This document shows positions 36,681 to 45,913 of a DNA stretch of 46,850 nt, piece after piece. The notes beneath the pieces were generated by a model. That model made no database searches and was not told where the DNA came from. It saw nothing but the letters and a program-made list of their open reading frames with translations. The stretch covers positions 1-46,850 of the forward strand of contig SIBS01000005.1 of NCBI GenBank assembly GCA_009695045.1, in the 5' to 3' direction. The stretch comes from Candidatus Levyibacteriota bacterium (GTDB lineage: Bacteria > Patescibacteriota > Microgenomatia > Levybacterales > UBA12049). A program made the translations under genes and the position numbers. The number at the start of each line of letters is the position of its first letter. Positions within the stretch are counted from its first letter, which is position 1.

Positions 36681-37197
36681 AGTTATATTTGTATACTCTC
36701 TCCATTATGAGGCTTTTCAAAACTGATTTTATTATTAAGCCCTTTTTGTTGAAAGTATAAATTAAATCTCCATTTTCATCTATTAATCAATTTTTAAATC
36801 TTAGTTTATATAAAACTATTTCATTATAATTATTGTTAATATATATTCACTATTTTAAATATTATTTATAAAATCGTCGTATTTATTATATATAATTATT
36901 TATACATTCAGCAACTTTAATTAATAATAATATCTGATATTTTCTTCTACGCATTAAGAGATTAAATATATTTACAGCTACAAATTAATATTCACTGATT
37001 TGATATCATATTTTTATTATATATATTGTGATTTTATTATATTGTTTTTATTAATAACTTTATATATTTAAATATTTCTATTTCTTTTTTACACAAAACT
37101 TTAAATTTAAAAAATATGTATTTCTCACGATGATTATCGTATTAATTTATTAAAAAAAGCGAAGAAATCCTATAATCAAATCGTATGAAACATCATT
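36681..37197. other. ~517 bp AT-rich non-coding gap, largest in the window
   Basis: No ORF from the track lies here; sampled line 36841-36900 has 6 G/C out of 60. All other intergenic gaps are about 185 bp or less. Confidence 0.75.
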
Positions 37198-39459
37198 TTA
37201 AAAAGGGCTGTAATAAAATTCTACAATAAATTTCCCTTCTGGAACTACAACTCCTCTAAAAGTATAATTAACTCTGAATACCTTAGCCTCTATGGTGTTT
37301 GCTGCTATAATAAGTCGAGCTTTCCAGCCTGGATAGTAGTTATCTGACAATAAAAGGATACCGGGAGCTCTATTTATAACAGCCACCTGCACTAAATCCG
37401 GTATGTCTTTAATTATCGTAGCAGTTCCCTGTGTTGGAATATTTAAAATAGTAATTCTTGGATCCTCTTCAAGAATAAGAGTATCCCTATATGAAAAATC
37501 AGGCGAAAAAAACATTTTGAGTATTTCATATTTTCCTTTTATGACAGCATATTTATAAAAAATATGTGCTCTCCCAAGACTTAAATTATTTCTATATAGC
37601 TCAAAGGTGCTATCTTGATATACTTTACTAAAACGAGATTTATCATCCCATACATTAAATGCCCATGATTGATGCGTATCGGAAATTGGATGAAAAATAA
37701 GATTCACCCCTGTAATATCTAAAACCCTATCTATATATTTTGCCTTCCTATCTAGTTTTACAACAGATCTTTCTGCTGACTGAAATATACCATTAGATGC
37801 TGTTCTTATAAATTCTCCGTATCTTTCGATATAAAGTGGGTCATACCCTTCAATTGAAGGAATTTTATAATATACTGCAACTTCTCCGCCAAAATTTCCA
37901 AACATTCTTCCAGAGCCAATATTATCTTGAATCGCTTGAATAACACTTGTTGCTGGGTACGCTAACTCTTTTGGATCAAATGGCATCCACTTTTGAGCAA
38001 AACGATAGCTATCAAAACTTGCAAGAAAAATAATTAATCCTGAACAAAAAAAAACAATATTTTTTTTCTTATTAAATGCCTGTGCAAAAAAAAATAGCCC
38101 AACTACTGCAAGAAAAAATATCGTTGGTAAAATAAAGTTACGCTTTGCAATCTGAATATACTCTATGGAAAATGGTTTACCGATTAACAAATATATCCAA
38201 ACTAACCCAAAAAATAATCCCATGATACTCATAAATAGGATATTTTTTTTACTTAACAATTTACTCTTCCAAAATGCATCAAACCCATATCCCGCCAAAA
38301 CACAGAGAGAAAAACTAAGTAACACTATTATACGAGAAGGTACACTAGTTGATAAAACAGGGATCCTAGATATTCCTAATAACGGTTGGACAAATGAATC
38401 AACAGCAAAAACAAAAATAATTATAGTCAAAATTGTATAGAAAAATACTTTTTTATTTCGTACAAAAAAAGCTCCAAAGAGAGCAAAAAAAAGTGGCACT
38501 ATTCCAATAAAACTTGACCATTCTGCGTAAAACCCATACCAATCATTTCTAGTAACTGGATTTCCATAAAAATCTGGAGAAATAAGAGTAATTAAATATG
38601 ACAATGGAATTCCACCTCCAGCAATATAGCTCGTACTTCTTACCGCATATTGATAAAATTTAATTGATGGAAAAAGTTGAATCATGGAAAAACCAATACC
38701 GATAATAGTCATTAAAATTATTGACAAAAATAAACGTATATTTTTTTTATTTGCATAAAACCATAAAATATATCCAATAACAAATAACAATAAATACAAA
38801 CTTGTTTGAAAATGTCCACTGAAAAAAGTAAGCGATATTCCTAATGAATATAAAAAAAGATATACTTTATTTCTAGACTCTTCATATTTTTCTATAAAAA
38901 ATAATAAGAGTGGTAAAAAAAGAATAGCAAATCCAAGAGTACCATACGCCATCCAAACCACTATAAATCCAGAAAACATAAATCCTATACTTCCAAGAAC
39001 TGAAGCACTCTTAGTTATTTCATATTTTCTCAGTAGAATATACATAAAAATACCCGATAATAAAGGTTGAAGTAAAATCATAATGCTCCAAGCATTTACA
39101 AAAGAAAATATAAAAAATAAAATGTTAAATGGAGAAAATACTGCAGTTTGAAAATTTGCTAATTGAGGATTTCCAGAAAAACTATATGGATTCCAAACAG
39201 GAATATATCCAGACTTATAAGTATCAATTGTAAGTTTTTTCCATGGATATATTTGCGTAGTAACATCTGGCATTGCATTATTTTTGATTGGTCCTAAAAA
39301 TTTTTGATACTGAGACCATGGAGGAAAGAAATTTACTTGATATGTAGAAGAATACGGAACAAGTCCTTTTAAAAAAAATGGGCTAGCAAATAAAAACCAT
39401 ATTAAAATTATATATAAAATTGGCGCATATTTGAATAACAGCTTATCAATTATTTTCAT
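37198..39459 (-). CDS. YfhO-family-like large membrane protein (ends without a terminal TM helix)
   Basis: PDVTTQIYPWKKLTIDTYKSGYIPVWNPYSFSGNPQLANFQTAVFSPFNILF, DFYGNPVTRNDWYGF, C-terminal NYYPGWKARLII...FRGVVVPEGKFIVEFYYSPF*. Confidence 0.87.
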   Translation of the reverse strand: MKIIDKLLFKYAPILYIILIWFLFASPFFLKGLVPYSSTYQVNFFPPWSQYQKFLGPIKNNAMPDVTTQIYPWKKLTIDTYKSGYIPVWNPYSFSGNPQLANFQTAVFSPFNILFFIFSFVNAWSIMILLQPLLSGIFMYILLRKYEITKSASVLGSIGFMFSGFIVVWMAYGTLGFAILFLPLLLFFIEKYEESRNKVYLFLYSLGISLTFFSGHFQTSLYLLLFVIGYILWFYANKKNIRLFLSIILMTIIGIGFSMIQLFPSIKFYQYAVRSTSYIAGGGIPLSYLITLISPDFYGNPVTRNDWYGFYAEWSSFIGIVPLFFALFGAFFVRNKKVFFYTILTIIIFVFAVDSFVQPLLGISRIPVLSTSVPSRIIVLLSFSLCVLAGYGFDAFWKSKLLSKKNILFMSIMGLFFGLVWIYLLIGKPFSIEYIQIAKRNFILPTIFFLAVVGLFFFAQAFNKKKNIVFFCSGLIIFLASFDSYRFAQKWMPFDPKELAYPATSVIQAIQDNIGSGRMFGNFGGEVAVYYKIPSIEGYDPLYIERYGEFIRTASNGIFQSAERSVVKLDRKAKYIDRVLDITGVNLIFHPISDTHQSWAFNVWDDKSRFSKVYQDSTFELYRNNLSLGRAHIFYKYAVIKGKYEILKMFFSPDFSYRDTLILEEDPRITILNIPTQGTATIIKDIPDLVQVAVINRAPGILLLSDNYYPGWKARLIIAANTIEAKVFRVNYTFRGVVVPEGKFIVEFYYSPF

Positions 39460-40208
39460 TTTTCAATTCCATGTTTTTCTTGTAGCTCCCAAAGCTTTGC
39501 ATAGGTTATAAAGATACTAAATGATTGATATATACTCTCTATTAAGCCAACAGAGCCCACTCTCCATCCTCCTTGGGAGATATATGATTTATAAAAAGCA
39601 GGTATCATAACTCTTGGAAATCTCCACCATTTCATTTGTGGATGATTTGCATCATATCTTAACTTTGCCTCTTTTTGAGACCATTCCAACGTCTTCACCA
39701 ACATTTCACTTAAATTACGATGAGAATAATGAAGTAAAAATCCATCAAGAATAGCAATATTTCCTTCAAATATTGGGCTTTCATGTAAAACTCCTACCCA
39801 TTTTTTTAAAAATTTTCTTCTAAAAAGTCTCTCCATTATTTCAATTCTTGGCCATTCATTATTACCTAAGTAAAAATTTTTCCTTTTTATTTTATATGTG
39901 GAAATTAAATTTTCAGATTGAATAACAAAGTTAATATTTTGCATCAATTCATCTGTTACAATTTCATCCGCATCAATATATAGAATCCATTCACCAGTTG
40001 ATTTTTCTAAGCCAAAATTTCTACAATCAGAAAAATTATCACCAGAAAAAGAAAAAACTTTTGCACCAAGAGATTCTGATATTTTTTTTGTACTATCATT
40101 TGAATCATTGTCAATAACAATAATCTCATCTACAAAAGATATTGATGCAATGGCTTTTGCAATTCTTTTTTCTTCATTTTTAGCAATTATGATGGCAGAA
40201 ATTCTCAT
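39456..40208 (-). CDS. glycosyltransferase family 2
   Basis: ISAIIIAKNEEKRIAKAIASISFVDEIIVIDNDSNDSTKKI, WILYIDADEIVTDEL, IMERLFRRKFLKKWVGVLHESPIFEG. Confidence 0.93.
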   Translation of the reverse strand: MRISAIIIAKNEEKRIAKAIASISFVDEIIVIDNDSNDSTKKISESLGAKVFSFSGDNFSDCRNFGLEKSTGEWILYIDADEIVTDELMQNINFVIQSENLISTYKIKRKNFYLGNNEWPRIEIMERLFRRKFLKKWVGVLHESPIFEGNIAILDGFLLHYSHRNLSEMLVKTLEWSQKEAKLRYDANHPQMKWWRFPRVMIPAFYKSYISQGGWRVGSVGLIESIYQSFSIFITYAKLWELQEKHGIEK

Positions 40209-41161
40209 TTAATAATCTCAGGAAAACTCTTAAAACTCCCTTTAAAAAATTCTCCTCTAAAAAAATCTAAGATTCCTTTTTTTTGCCATTGTCTTCCTGA
40301 AAATAAAAGTTTTATCGCTTCCTTTAGTAACGCTACCTTAGTACGTAATGGTGCATATTGCATTCCAAATAGAAGACGGTTACGAGTTATATAGTAATCC
40401 TGTAGATTTGATCCAGAACCACCAGTGGAGCCAGCATTATTATGCCACATTATTGCTTTTGGACAATATATAACTCTATATCCAGATTTTTTTACCCTGA
40501 TACTATAATCACTATCTTCATAATAAAGAAAAAAACGCTCATCTAGCATGCCCACTTTTTCTAAAATCTCTTTCTTTATAAGGATGCAGCATCCACTTGC
40601 AAAATCGGTATCCTCTACTTTATCATATTGTTGATTATCTACCTCATCTACGCCTCTATGCATCCCTACCATGTTCTTCCAGTCAATTATTCCACCAGCG
40701 TACCAGAGAATATTTCCTAATTCCTTATTATTGTATCGGTTTTTATAAAATTCATGCCCCTTAGCAAAGTATATTTTTGAAGTTACAATTCCAATACTTG
40801 ATGCTTCACTACAATTTAATAACTCTATTAATATTTTTTTATCTAAAATAGTATCATTATTTATTAGTAAAACGTGTGTTGATTGTAATTTATGTAATGC
40901 ATATAATATTCCCTTATTATTGCCTCCAGAAAAACCTATATTTTCTTTATTTTCTAATAAAATCAGATCGTAGGATTTTCCTTTTTGTTGTTTATTAATA
41001 TATTCTCTAATTATATCTACTGATTTTTTTACAGATGCATTATCTACAATGATAACTGAAAATTTCATATCTTTTTTTTCAATTTCTTCTATTGACTGAA
41101 GTAACTTAATGGTATGAGAATGACTATTAAAATTAATAGTAATGAGAGAAATGTGGTTCAT
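40205..41161 (-). CDS. glycosyltransferase family 2 (rhamnosyltransferase/WcaA-like)
   Basis: ISLITINFNSHSHTIKLLQSI, VIIVDNASVKKS, ENIGFSGGNNKGI, VLLINNDTILDK, GCCILIKKEILEKVGMLDERFFLYYEDSDYSIRVKKSGYRVIYCPKAIMWH. Confidence 0.94.
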   Translation of the reverse strand: MNHISLITINFNSHSHTIKLLQSIEEIEKKDMKFSVIIVDNASVKKSVDIIREYINKQQKGKSYDLILLENKENIGFSGGNNKGILYALHKLQSTHVLLINNDTILDKKILIELLNCSEASSIGIVTSKIYFAKGHEFYKNRYNNKELGNILWYAGGIIDWKNMVGMHRGVDEVDNQQYDKVEDTDFASGCCILIKKEILEKVGMLDERFFLYYEDSDYSIRVKKSGYRVIYCPKAIMWHNNAGSTGGSGSNLQDYYITRNRLLFGMQYAPLRTKVALLKEAIKLLFSGRQWQKKGILDFFRGEFFKGSFKSFPEIIK

Positions 41162-42066
41162 AAATATTTGTATTTAATTTTTTTATAGATTTTTTTTATT
41201 ATATTTTCTTCTTTTTTAATATCATGATCATTAATCCAATAATTTAAGTCTTTTGAACTTTTTTTTATTTCATCTTTTACCATAATCATATTCGCCTCTA
41301 CTATTTGAGGAAAACCTTTTTTTTCCCAGATATAGCTCAATATAACAAGATGATAGAAACCCATAAGTAATGACAGAATTAGACCATGAAAACCATCCTT
41401 ATACCCTTCTCTTGCAAAATATCTACTTAAAAACTCTTTAAATGGAAGCCTAATTACGTCTTGCCAAGAAAAAATATATCCATTTTTTAACAGTTGATCT
41501 GCTTCATTTGGTGCATAAATATTTGCATGCTTATGAATAAATTGCCTAATACTTGTATAATTATAATGAGTTAAAGAATTTTCTAGAGTTCCTACATCTC
41601 CTTCTGACGTTATCATTTCATGAACATGTTCTTCCTTAAAACGTCCTTTTCCATTTTTAAATAATCTTATTTGATAATCTGGATACCATCCTGCATGCTC
41701 AATCCACTTACCAAAAATAATATTTTTACGTGGAATATTATAAGATGTAAATCTATCATCTTCTTTTATTTTTTTCTGAATTTCATCTACAAGCTGTGGA
41801 CTAATTCTTTCATCTGCATCTAAACTAAGTATCCATTCTCCTTTTGCTTTTGAAAAACCAAAATTCTTGTTTATATTTAACATAAGATTATTTTCTCTAT
41901 TAAAAATATTATCTGTATATTTTTTTGCAATATTAATTGTATTATCTTGTGAGGAATTATTGATAAAAATAATTTCATCAGCCCATTTAACCGACTCTAA
42001 ACAATCCTTAATCATTGAATCTTCATTGTATGCAGAAATGACAACTGAAATTTTTTTATTATTCAT
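41158..42066 (-). CDS. glycosyltransferase family 2 (WaaE/KdtX-like)
   Basis: ISVVISAYNEDSMIKDCLESVKWADEIIFINNSSQDNT, WILSLDADERISPQL, YPDYQIRLFKNGKGRFKEEHVHEMI. Confidence 0.94.
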   Translation of the reverse strand: MNNKKISVVISAYNEDSMIKDCLESVKWADEIIFINNSSQDNTINIAKKYTDNIFNRENNLMLNINKNFGFSKAKGEWILSLDADERISPQLVDEIQKKIKEDDRFTSYNIPRKNIIFGKWIEHAGWYPDYQIRLFKNGKGRFKEEHVHEMITSEGDVGTLENSLTHYNYTSIRQFIHKHANIYAPNEADQLLKNGYIFSWQDVIRLPFKEFLSRYFAREGYKDGFHGLILSLLMGFYHLVILSYIWEKKGFPQIVEANMIMVKDEIKKSSKDLNYWINDHDIKKEENIIKKIYKKIKYKYL

Positions 42067-42067
42067 A

Positions 42068-43510
42068 TTAATTATTTATCAGATTCATAACCTGTAAAAC
42101 TTCTTTCTTTGCCAATAAAAAAATACAAACTCCATAAATTAATACTGATACTATAATAACTAGAAAAAGACTTAGTAAATTTGTGACAAAAAATATTGTA
42201 CCTAAATATGTTAACATGGCCATAATTAAGGAAGCAAGGAATGGTTTATAAACACTATGATAAAAACGAAATTGAATTTTTTCCCTAACCAACCTTATTG
42301 TTATAAATATCGTCAATGTTATAATAAAAGATGCAATAGCAACACCATTGTAACCAAATATAAATATACCAATCCATGTAAATATCCATGTTAAAATTGT
42401 CCATAAAATCATAAGCTTCAATGTTGTTTTTACTCTTCCGGTTGCATCCAAAACATTTACCAATATTCCCGACATAGATGACACAAGTGCATTAAGACTA
42501 AAAAATGTCAAAGATAGAAGCGCAGGCTCCCATTTATTTTGCCATTTAGGCATAAAAGAGATTAACTGTGGTGAAATAATTATAATACCAAAAACAAAAG
42601 GAAACATTGCAAGACTAACATAAAATAATGATTTTTCAATCGATTTTTGCAGAAATTTTTCATTTTCTTGTAATCTAGAAAAGGTAGAAAAAGTTACCTT
42701 TGTAACACTATCAACAATATAACGATATGTAAAAAAAGCGTTTCGCTGACCAAAGCCTATAAATCCAATTTCATTAAAAGATAAAATTTTTACTAGAAAT
42801 AATGTTAATAAATCATCTTTTAATGTCGCTAGAATATTTTTTGCCTGAAATTGAATCCCATATCGTAAATTATTCAAAGATTTTTTATCAATACCGATTT
42901 TAGGTCTCCAAGGAGAGACAATGTAATAAAAAGGTATACCAATTAAACCAGAAATAAGAAAAGCCCAACTATAACTCTCCAGACCATATCCTTTTATAAC
43001 TAATAATACCAATATTGAATTAAAAAAGATTGATTCAATTATTTGTGGCAATATAAGCTTATGAAAATTAATCTTTCTTTCTAATAATATCGATGGGATT
43101 ACTTTAAATGACGATAAAAAAACTGTAAAAACTAAAATCAATAACAAATGCATGGCTACTAAATTAAATGAAAAGTATTGAGCTATTAATCCTTGAACAG
43201 AAATTACGAAAATAAAAATTGTTCCTGTTATAATAATTTGAAGAGTAAATGTTGTTTTAATATCTGCTTCGCTGATTTCTTCCTTCTTTTGAATAAGTGC
43301 AGCACCAAATCCAAAATCAGTGATAAAACTAATAATTCTTTGTATAGCTATAATTACTACATAAATACCGACATCGCTAGGGCGAAGATAAGTAAAAATT
43401 ACAATAGAAGCAACATAAGACAAAATATTTAAAAAGAATGATCTTGAAATAAGAGCAAATACACTCTTTACTGATTTTTTATATAAATTATTTGTATTAA
43501 AATCTTCCAT
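42068..43510 (-). CDS. Wzx/TuaB-type polysaccharide flippase (PST family)
   Basis: LRPSDVGIYVVIIAIQRIISFITDFGFGAALIQKKEEISEADIKTTFTLQI; many TM segments; LISGLIGIPFYYIVSPWRPKIGID. Confidence 0.9.
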   Translation of the reverse strand: MEDFNTNNLYKKSVKSVFALISRSFFLNILSYVASIVIFTYLRPSDVGIYVVIIAIQRIISFITDFGFGAALIQKKEEISEADIKTTFTLQIIITGTIFIFVISVQGLIAQYFSFNLVAMHLLLILVFTVFLSSFKVIPSILLERKINFHKLILPQIIESIFFNSILVLLVIKGYGLESYSWAFLISGLIGIPFYYIVSPWRPKIGIDKKSLNNLRYGIQFQAKNILATLKDDLLTLFLVKILSFNEIGFIGFGQRNAFFTYRYIVDSVTKVTFSTFSRLQENEKFLQKSIEKSLFYVSLAMFPFVFGIIIISPQLISFMPKWQNKWEPALLSLTFFSLNALVSSMSGILVNVLDATGRVKTTLKLMILWTILTWIFTWIGIFIFGYNGVAIASFIITLTIFITIRLVREKIQFRFYHSVYKPFLASLIMAMLTYLGTIFFVTNLLSLFLVIIVSVLIYGVCIFLLAKKEVLQVMNLINN

Positions 43511-44207
43511 TTTTTAAATCCCACCATAGTATAAAGCTCTCGAGTATGGCTCTTATAACTACATATAAATTACCGCCTGATTGTATTCCAAATTTTCTAG
43601 CATAATGAGTAACTTCAACTTCCTTAATTTTTAATTTTTTAATTTTTGCTTTTGCTAAAATTTCCGTTGTTATCATTGCGCCTTCCGATTGAAGAGGCAT
43701 TAAATCTAATAATGCAGTCTTCTTAAACATCTTAAATCCACAATCAATATCTTTAAAATAAAAACCAAAAAAAATAAAATCCCAGATTTTTAATAAGTAC
43801 ATTAGTATATGTCTTTTAAAATCATCTTTTCTTCTTTTTCTATATCCAATTATAATGTCTGCTGAATTTATATTATCTAAAAATTTTGTTATCTCTTCAA
43901 AATTAAATTGCCCATCTCCGTCTAAAAAAACTATTGTGTTATATTTGGCATTATTAAAACCATCCTTAAGAGCTGATCCATAGCCTCTGTTAGGAGAGTG
44001 TGTGACAGCAACTAGGTTAACGTTTTCTTTTGCTAGTTTTTTAGAAATTGCAAAAGTATTATCCGATGATCCATCATCAACCATAATAATTTCCCATTTT
44101 TCTGCAATTTTTTTCGCAATTGGAATCGCGCCTCTTACAACTCTCTCAACATTGTCCTCTTCATTCCAAAATGGAAAAAATATACTTAATTCTGGTAATT
44201 TATTCAT
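43497..44207 (-). CDS. glycosyltransferase family 2, DPM1-like polyprenyl-phosphate sugar synthase
   Basis: LSIFFPFWNEEDNVERVV, IIMVDDGSSDNTF, NRGYGSALKDGFNNAKYNTIVFLDGDGQFNFEEI, DIDCGFKMFKK. Confidence 0.92.
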   Translation of the reverse strand: MNKLPELSIFFPFWNEEDNVERVVRGAIPIAKKIAEKWEIIMVDDGSSDNTFAISKKLAKENVNLVAVTHSPNRGYGSALKDGFNNAKYNTIVFLDGDGQFNFEEITKFLDNINSADIIIGYRKRRKDDFKRHILMYLLKIWDFIFFGFYFKDIDCGFKMFKKTALLDLMPLQSEGAMITTEILAKAKIKKLKIKEVEVTHYARKFGIQSGGNLYVVIRAILESFILWWDLKNGRF

Positions 44208-45913
44208 TTTATTTTTTTAACATTATAAATTAAATTAATTGCCATAGCTAGAAGACCAGCAAGGGAAATAGTATTTGCTATTATTTGCACTAAGGTTTGT
44301 GCATATCGCGCCTCAACTATATGCTCACCACTAGTAACGGATACAACAAGACCTTTTTTTGTCTGACTATACTTAACTTCTTTTCCATCTATAAATATAT
44401 GCCATGTAGGAAAATAGGCTTTATTTATCCTAATTTCACCCGAATTTTTAAAATTAACACGAGCGGATACGAAACCAACATCTTCCATGACTGAAATGAT
44501 ATTTCCATTATTAGACAATAATTCTATTGAACTGCTTGGAATATCAATTACTCTATTTGGTTTTTCAAAATATTTTGGCATATATTCATCTGATATTTTA
44601 GATATATTCCAATTAAGTTTTTGTTTAGAAATATATTCAGAATCTTGTTTATTTACTAATCTATTAGGAATAAATAGCATCTGATTTGATATTATGATTA
44701 GCCATACTACTACTACAGTTGTTATATAAACAAAATGCTTAGAATGATATTCAATAAATACACTATTAGTAATAAGCCATACCGAATAACCTGATAATAT
44801 TGAAGAGAAAAATGCAACGAAAATTAAAAATCTCCATGGATATTGAAAAAAAGCCATAATTGGAATTATTTCCCAAATTGGCTTTGAAGCTTCAAGGGTG
44901 AAAAATACTGATAGTAAAAAACCAAATACTGCTCCAATAAAAACAAGCCCTCTAACATTAATTACATATAAGTAATCAGACATCTTTCTTAAAATAAAAG
45001 ATGCAATAAGGAGAATTGCGAAACCAACAAAAATAATAGAAATCTTTCCTATTTTAAATGACATGCCATCTATACATCCAATCGTTGATCCACCAAATCC
45101 CCATGGACTATTCCAAAGTTGATTTATACATACAAAATGATCTCTAAAATCCGCACCACCACCCACCTGAGATATAACATTTGTATAGTTAATTTCAGCA
45201 ATAGCTGGGATCCAGTAAAATGCAGAAAAAGAAATACCAAGTATTAAAAAATAGCATAATCGAATTACTCTTTCTTTTTGTTTCTCTTGAAATGAAATAG
45301 TTATCAAAAATATGACAAAAATAATCAAGAATCCAGATGCCATAAGCGCAGTTAAATTATGAGATAAAATAAGTAAAGCATACGTAAATGCTCCAAGAAT
45401 AACATATCGACTACTTGCAGAAAATGCTATTTTCCAAGCACTATAAAAAACAATTGGAATAAAACTATATGCCCATAATTCTGCTATATCTCCTCTTACA
45501 TAAATATTTATTGCATTATATGGAGCATACATATAGGAAATCGCGGATATAATCCCTCCATATTTACCAAAAAACTCTTTTCCCAAAATATACATAAATA
45601 CTCCCGATAAGAGAATTGGAATAATAATTATTATCTTTGTTGCAGTAATAGCAGTTGCCCCGAGAAGTAAAAATAAAGCACCAATATAATATGCAAGTGG
45701 TGCATAGAAATTAAAGATCGGATATCCATATCCATATCCAAGATCTGAAACATAACGTACTGGTATTTGACCAATTGATAATGATTTTGCCATCTCAAAA
45801 ATTCTAGATGGCTGAGTATCATCATGCATAGAAAAAAATTCAGGCAAAAAAAGACTTTTCACAGCCCAAAAAGATAAAATAATTACTATAACAAAACCAA
45901 TATATTTATTCAT
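44204..45913 (-). CDS. large membrane protein, PTPS_related / YfhO-like
   Basis: SMHDDTQPSRIFEMAKSLSIGQIPVRYVSDLGYGYGYPIFNFYAPLAYY, YAPYNAINIYVRGDIAELW, C-terminal YFPTWHIFIDGKEV. Confidence 0.83.
   Translation of the reverse strand: MNKYIGFVIVIILSFWAVKSLFLPEFFSMHDDTQPSRIFEMAKSLSIGQIPVRYVSDLGYGYGYPIFNFYAPLAYYIGALFLLLGATAITATKIIIIIPILLSGVFMYILGKEFFGKYGGIISAISYMYAPYNAINIYVRGDIAELWAYSFIPIVFYSAWKIAFSASSRYVILGAFTYALLILSHNLTALMASGFLIIFVIFLITISFQEKQKERVIRLCYFLILGISFSAFYWIPAIAEINYTNVISQVGGGADFRDHFVCINQLWNSPWGFGGSTIGCIDGMSFKIGKISIIFVGFAILLIASFILRKMSDYLYVINVRGLVFIGAVFGFLLSVFFTLEASKPIWEIIPIMAFFQYPWRFLIFVAFFSSILSGYSVWLITNSVFIEYHSKHFVYITTVVVVWLIIISNQMLFIPNRLVNKQDSEYISKQKLNWNISKISDEYMPKYFEKPNRVIDIPSSSIELLSNNGNIISVMEDVGFVSARVNFKNSGEIRINKAYFPTWHIFIDGKEVKYSQTKKGLVVSVTSGEHIVEARYAQTLVQIIANTISLAGLLAMAINLIYNVKKIK

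Noticed and set aside
37127-37140. ACGAT-GATT-ATCGT hairpin as a terminator after the YfhO-like gene
   Set aside because: Stem is only 5 bp with no adjacent U-tract in the right position; too weak to call.
38165-38440. 91-aa plus-strand ORF
   Set aside because: Antisense to the YfhO-like gene 37198-39459; no motifs.
43193-43432. 79-aa plus-strand ORF rich in N, Y, C, S
   Set aside because: Antisense to the Wzx-like flippase; composition explained by AT-rich reverse strand.
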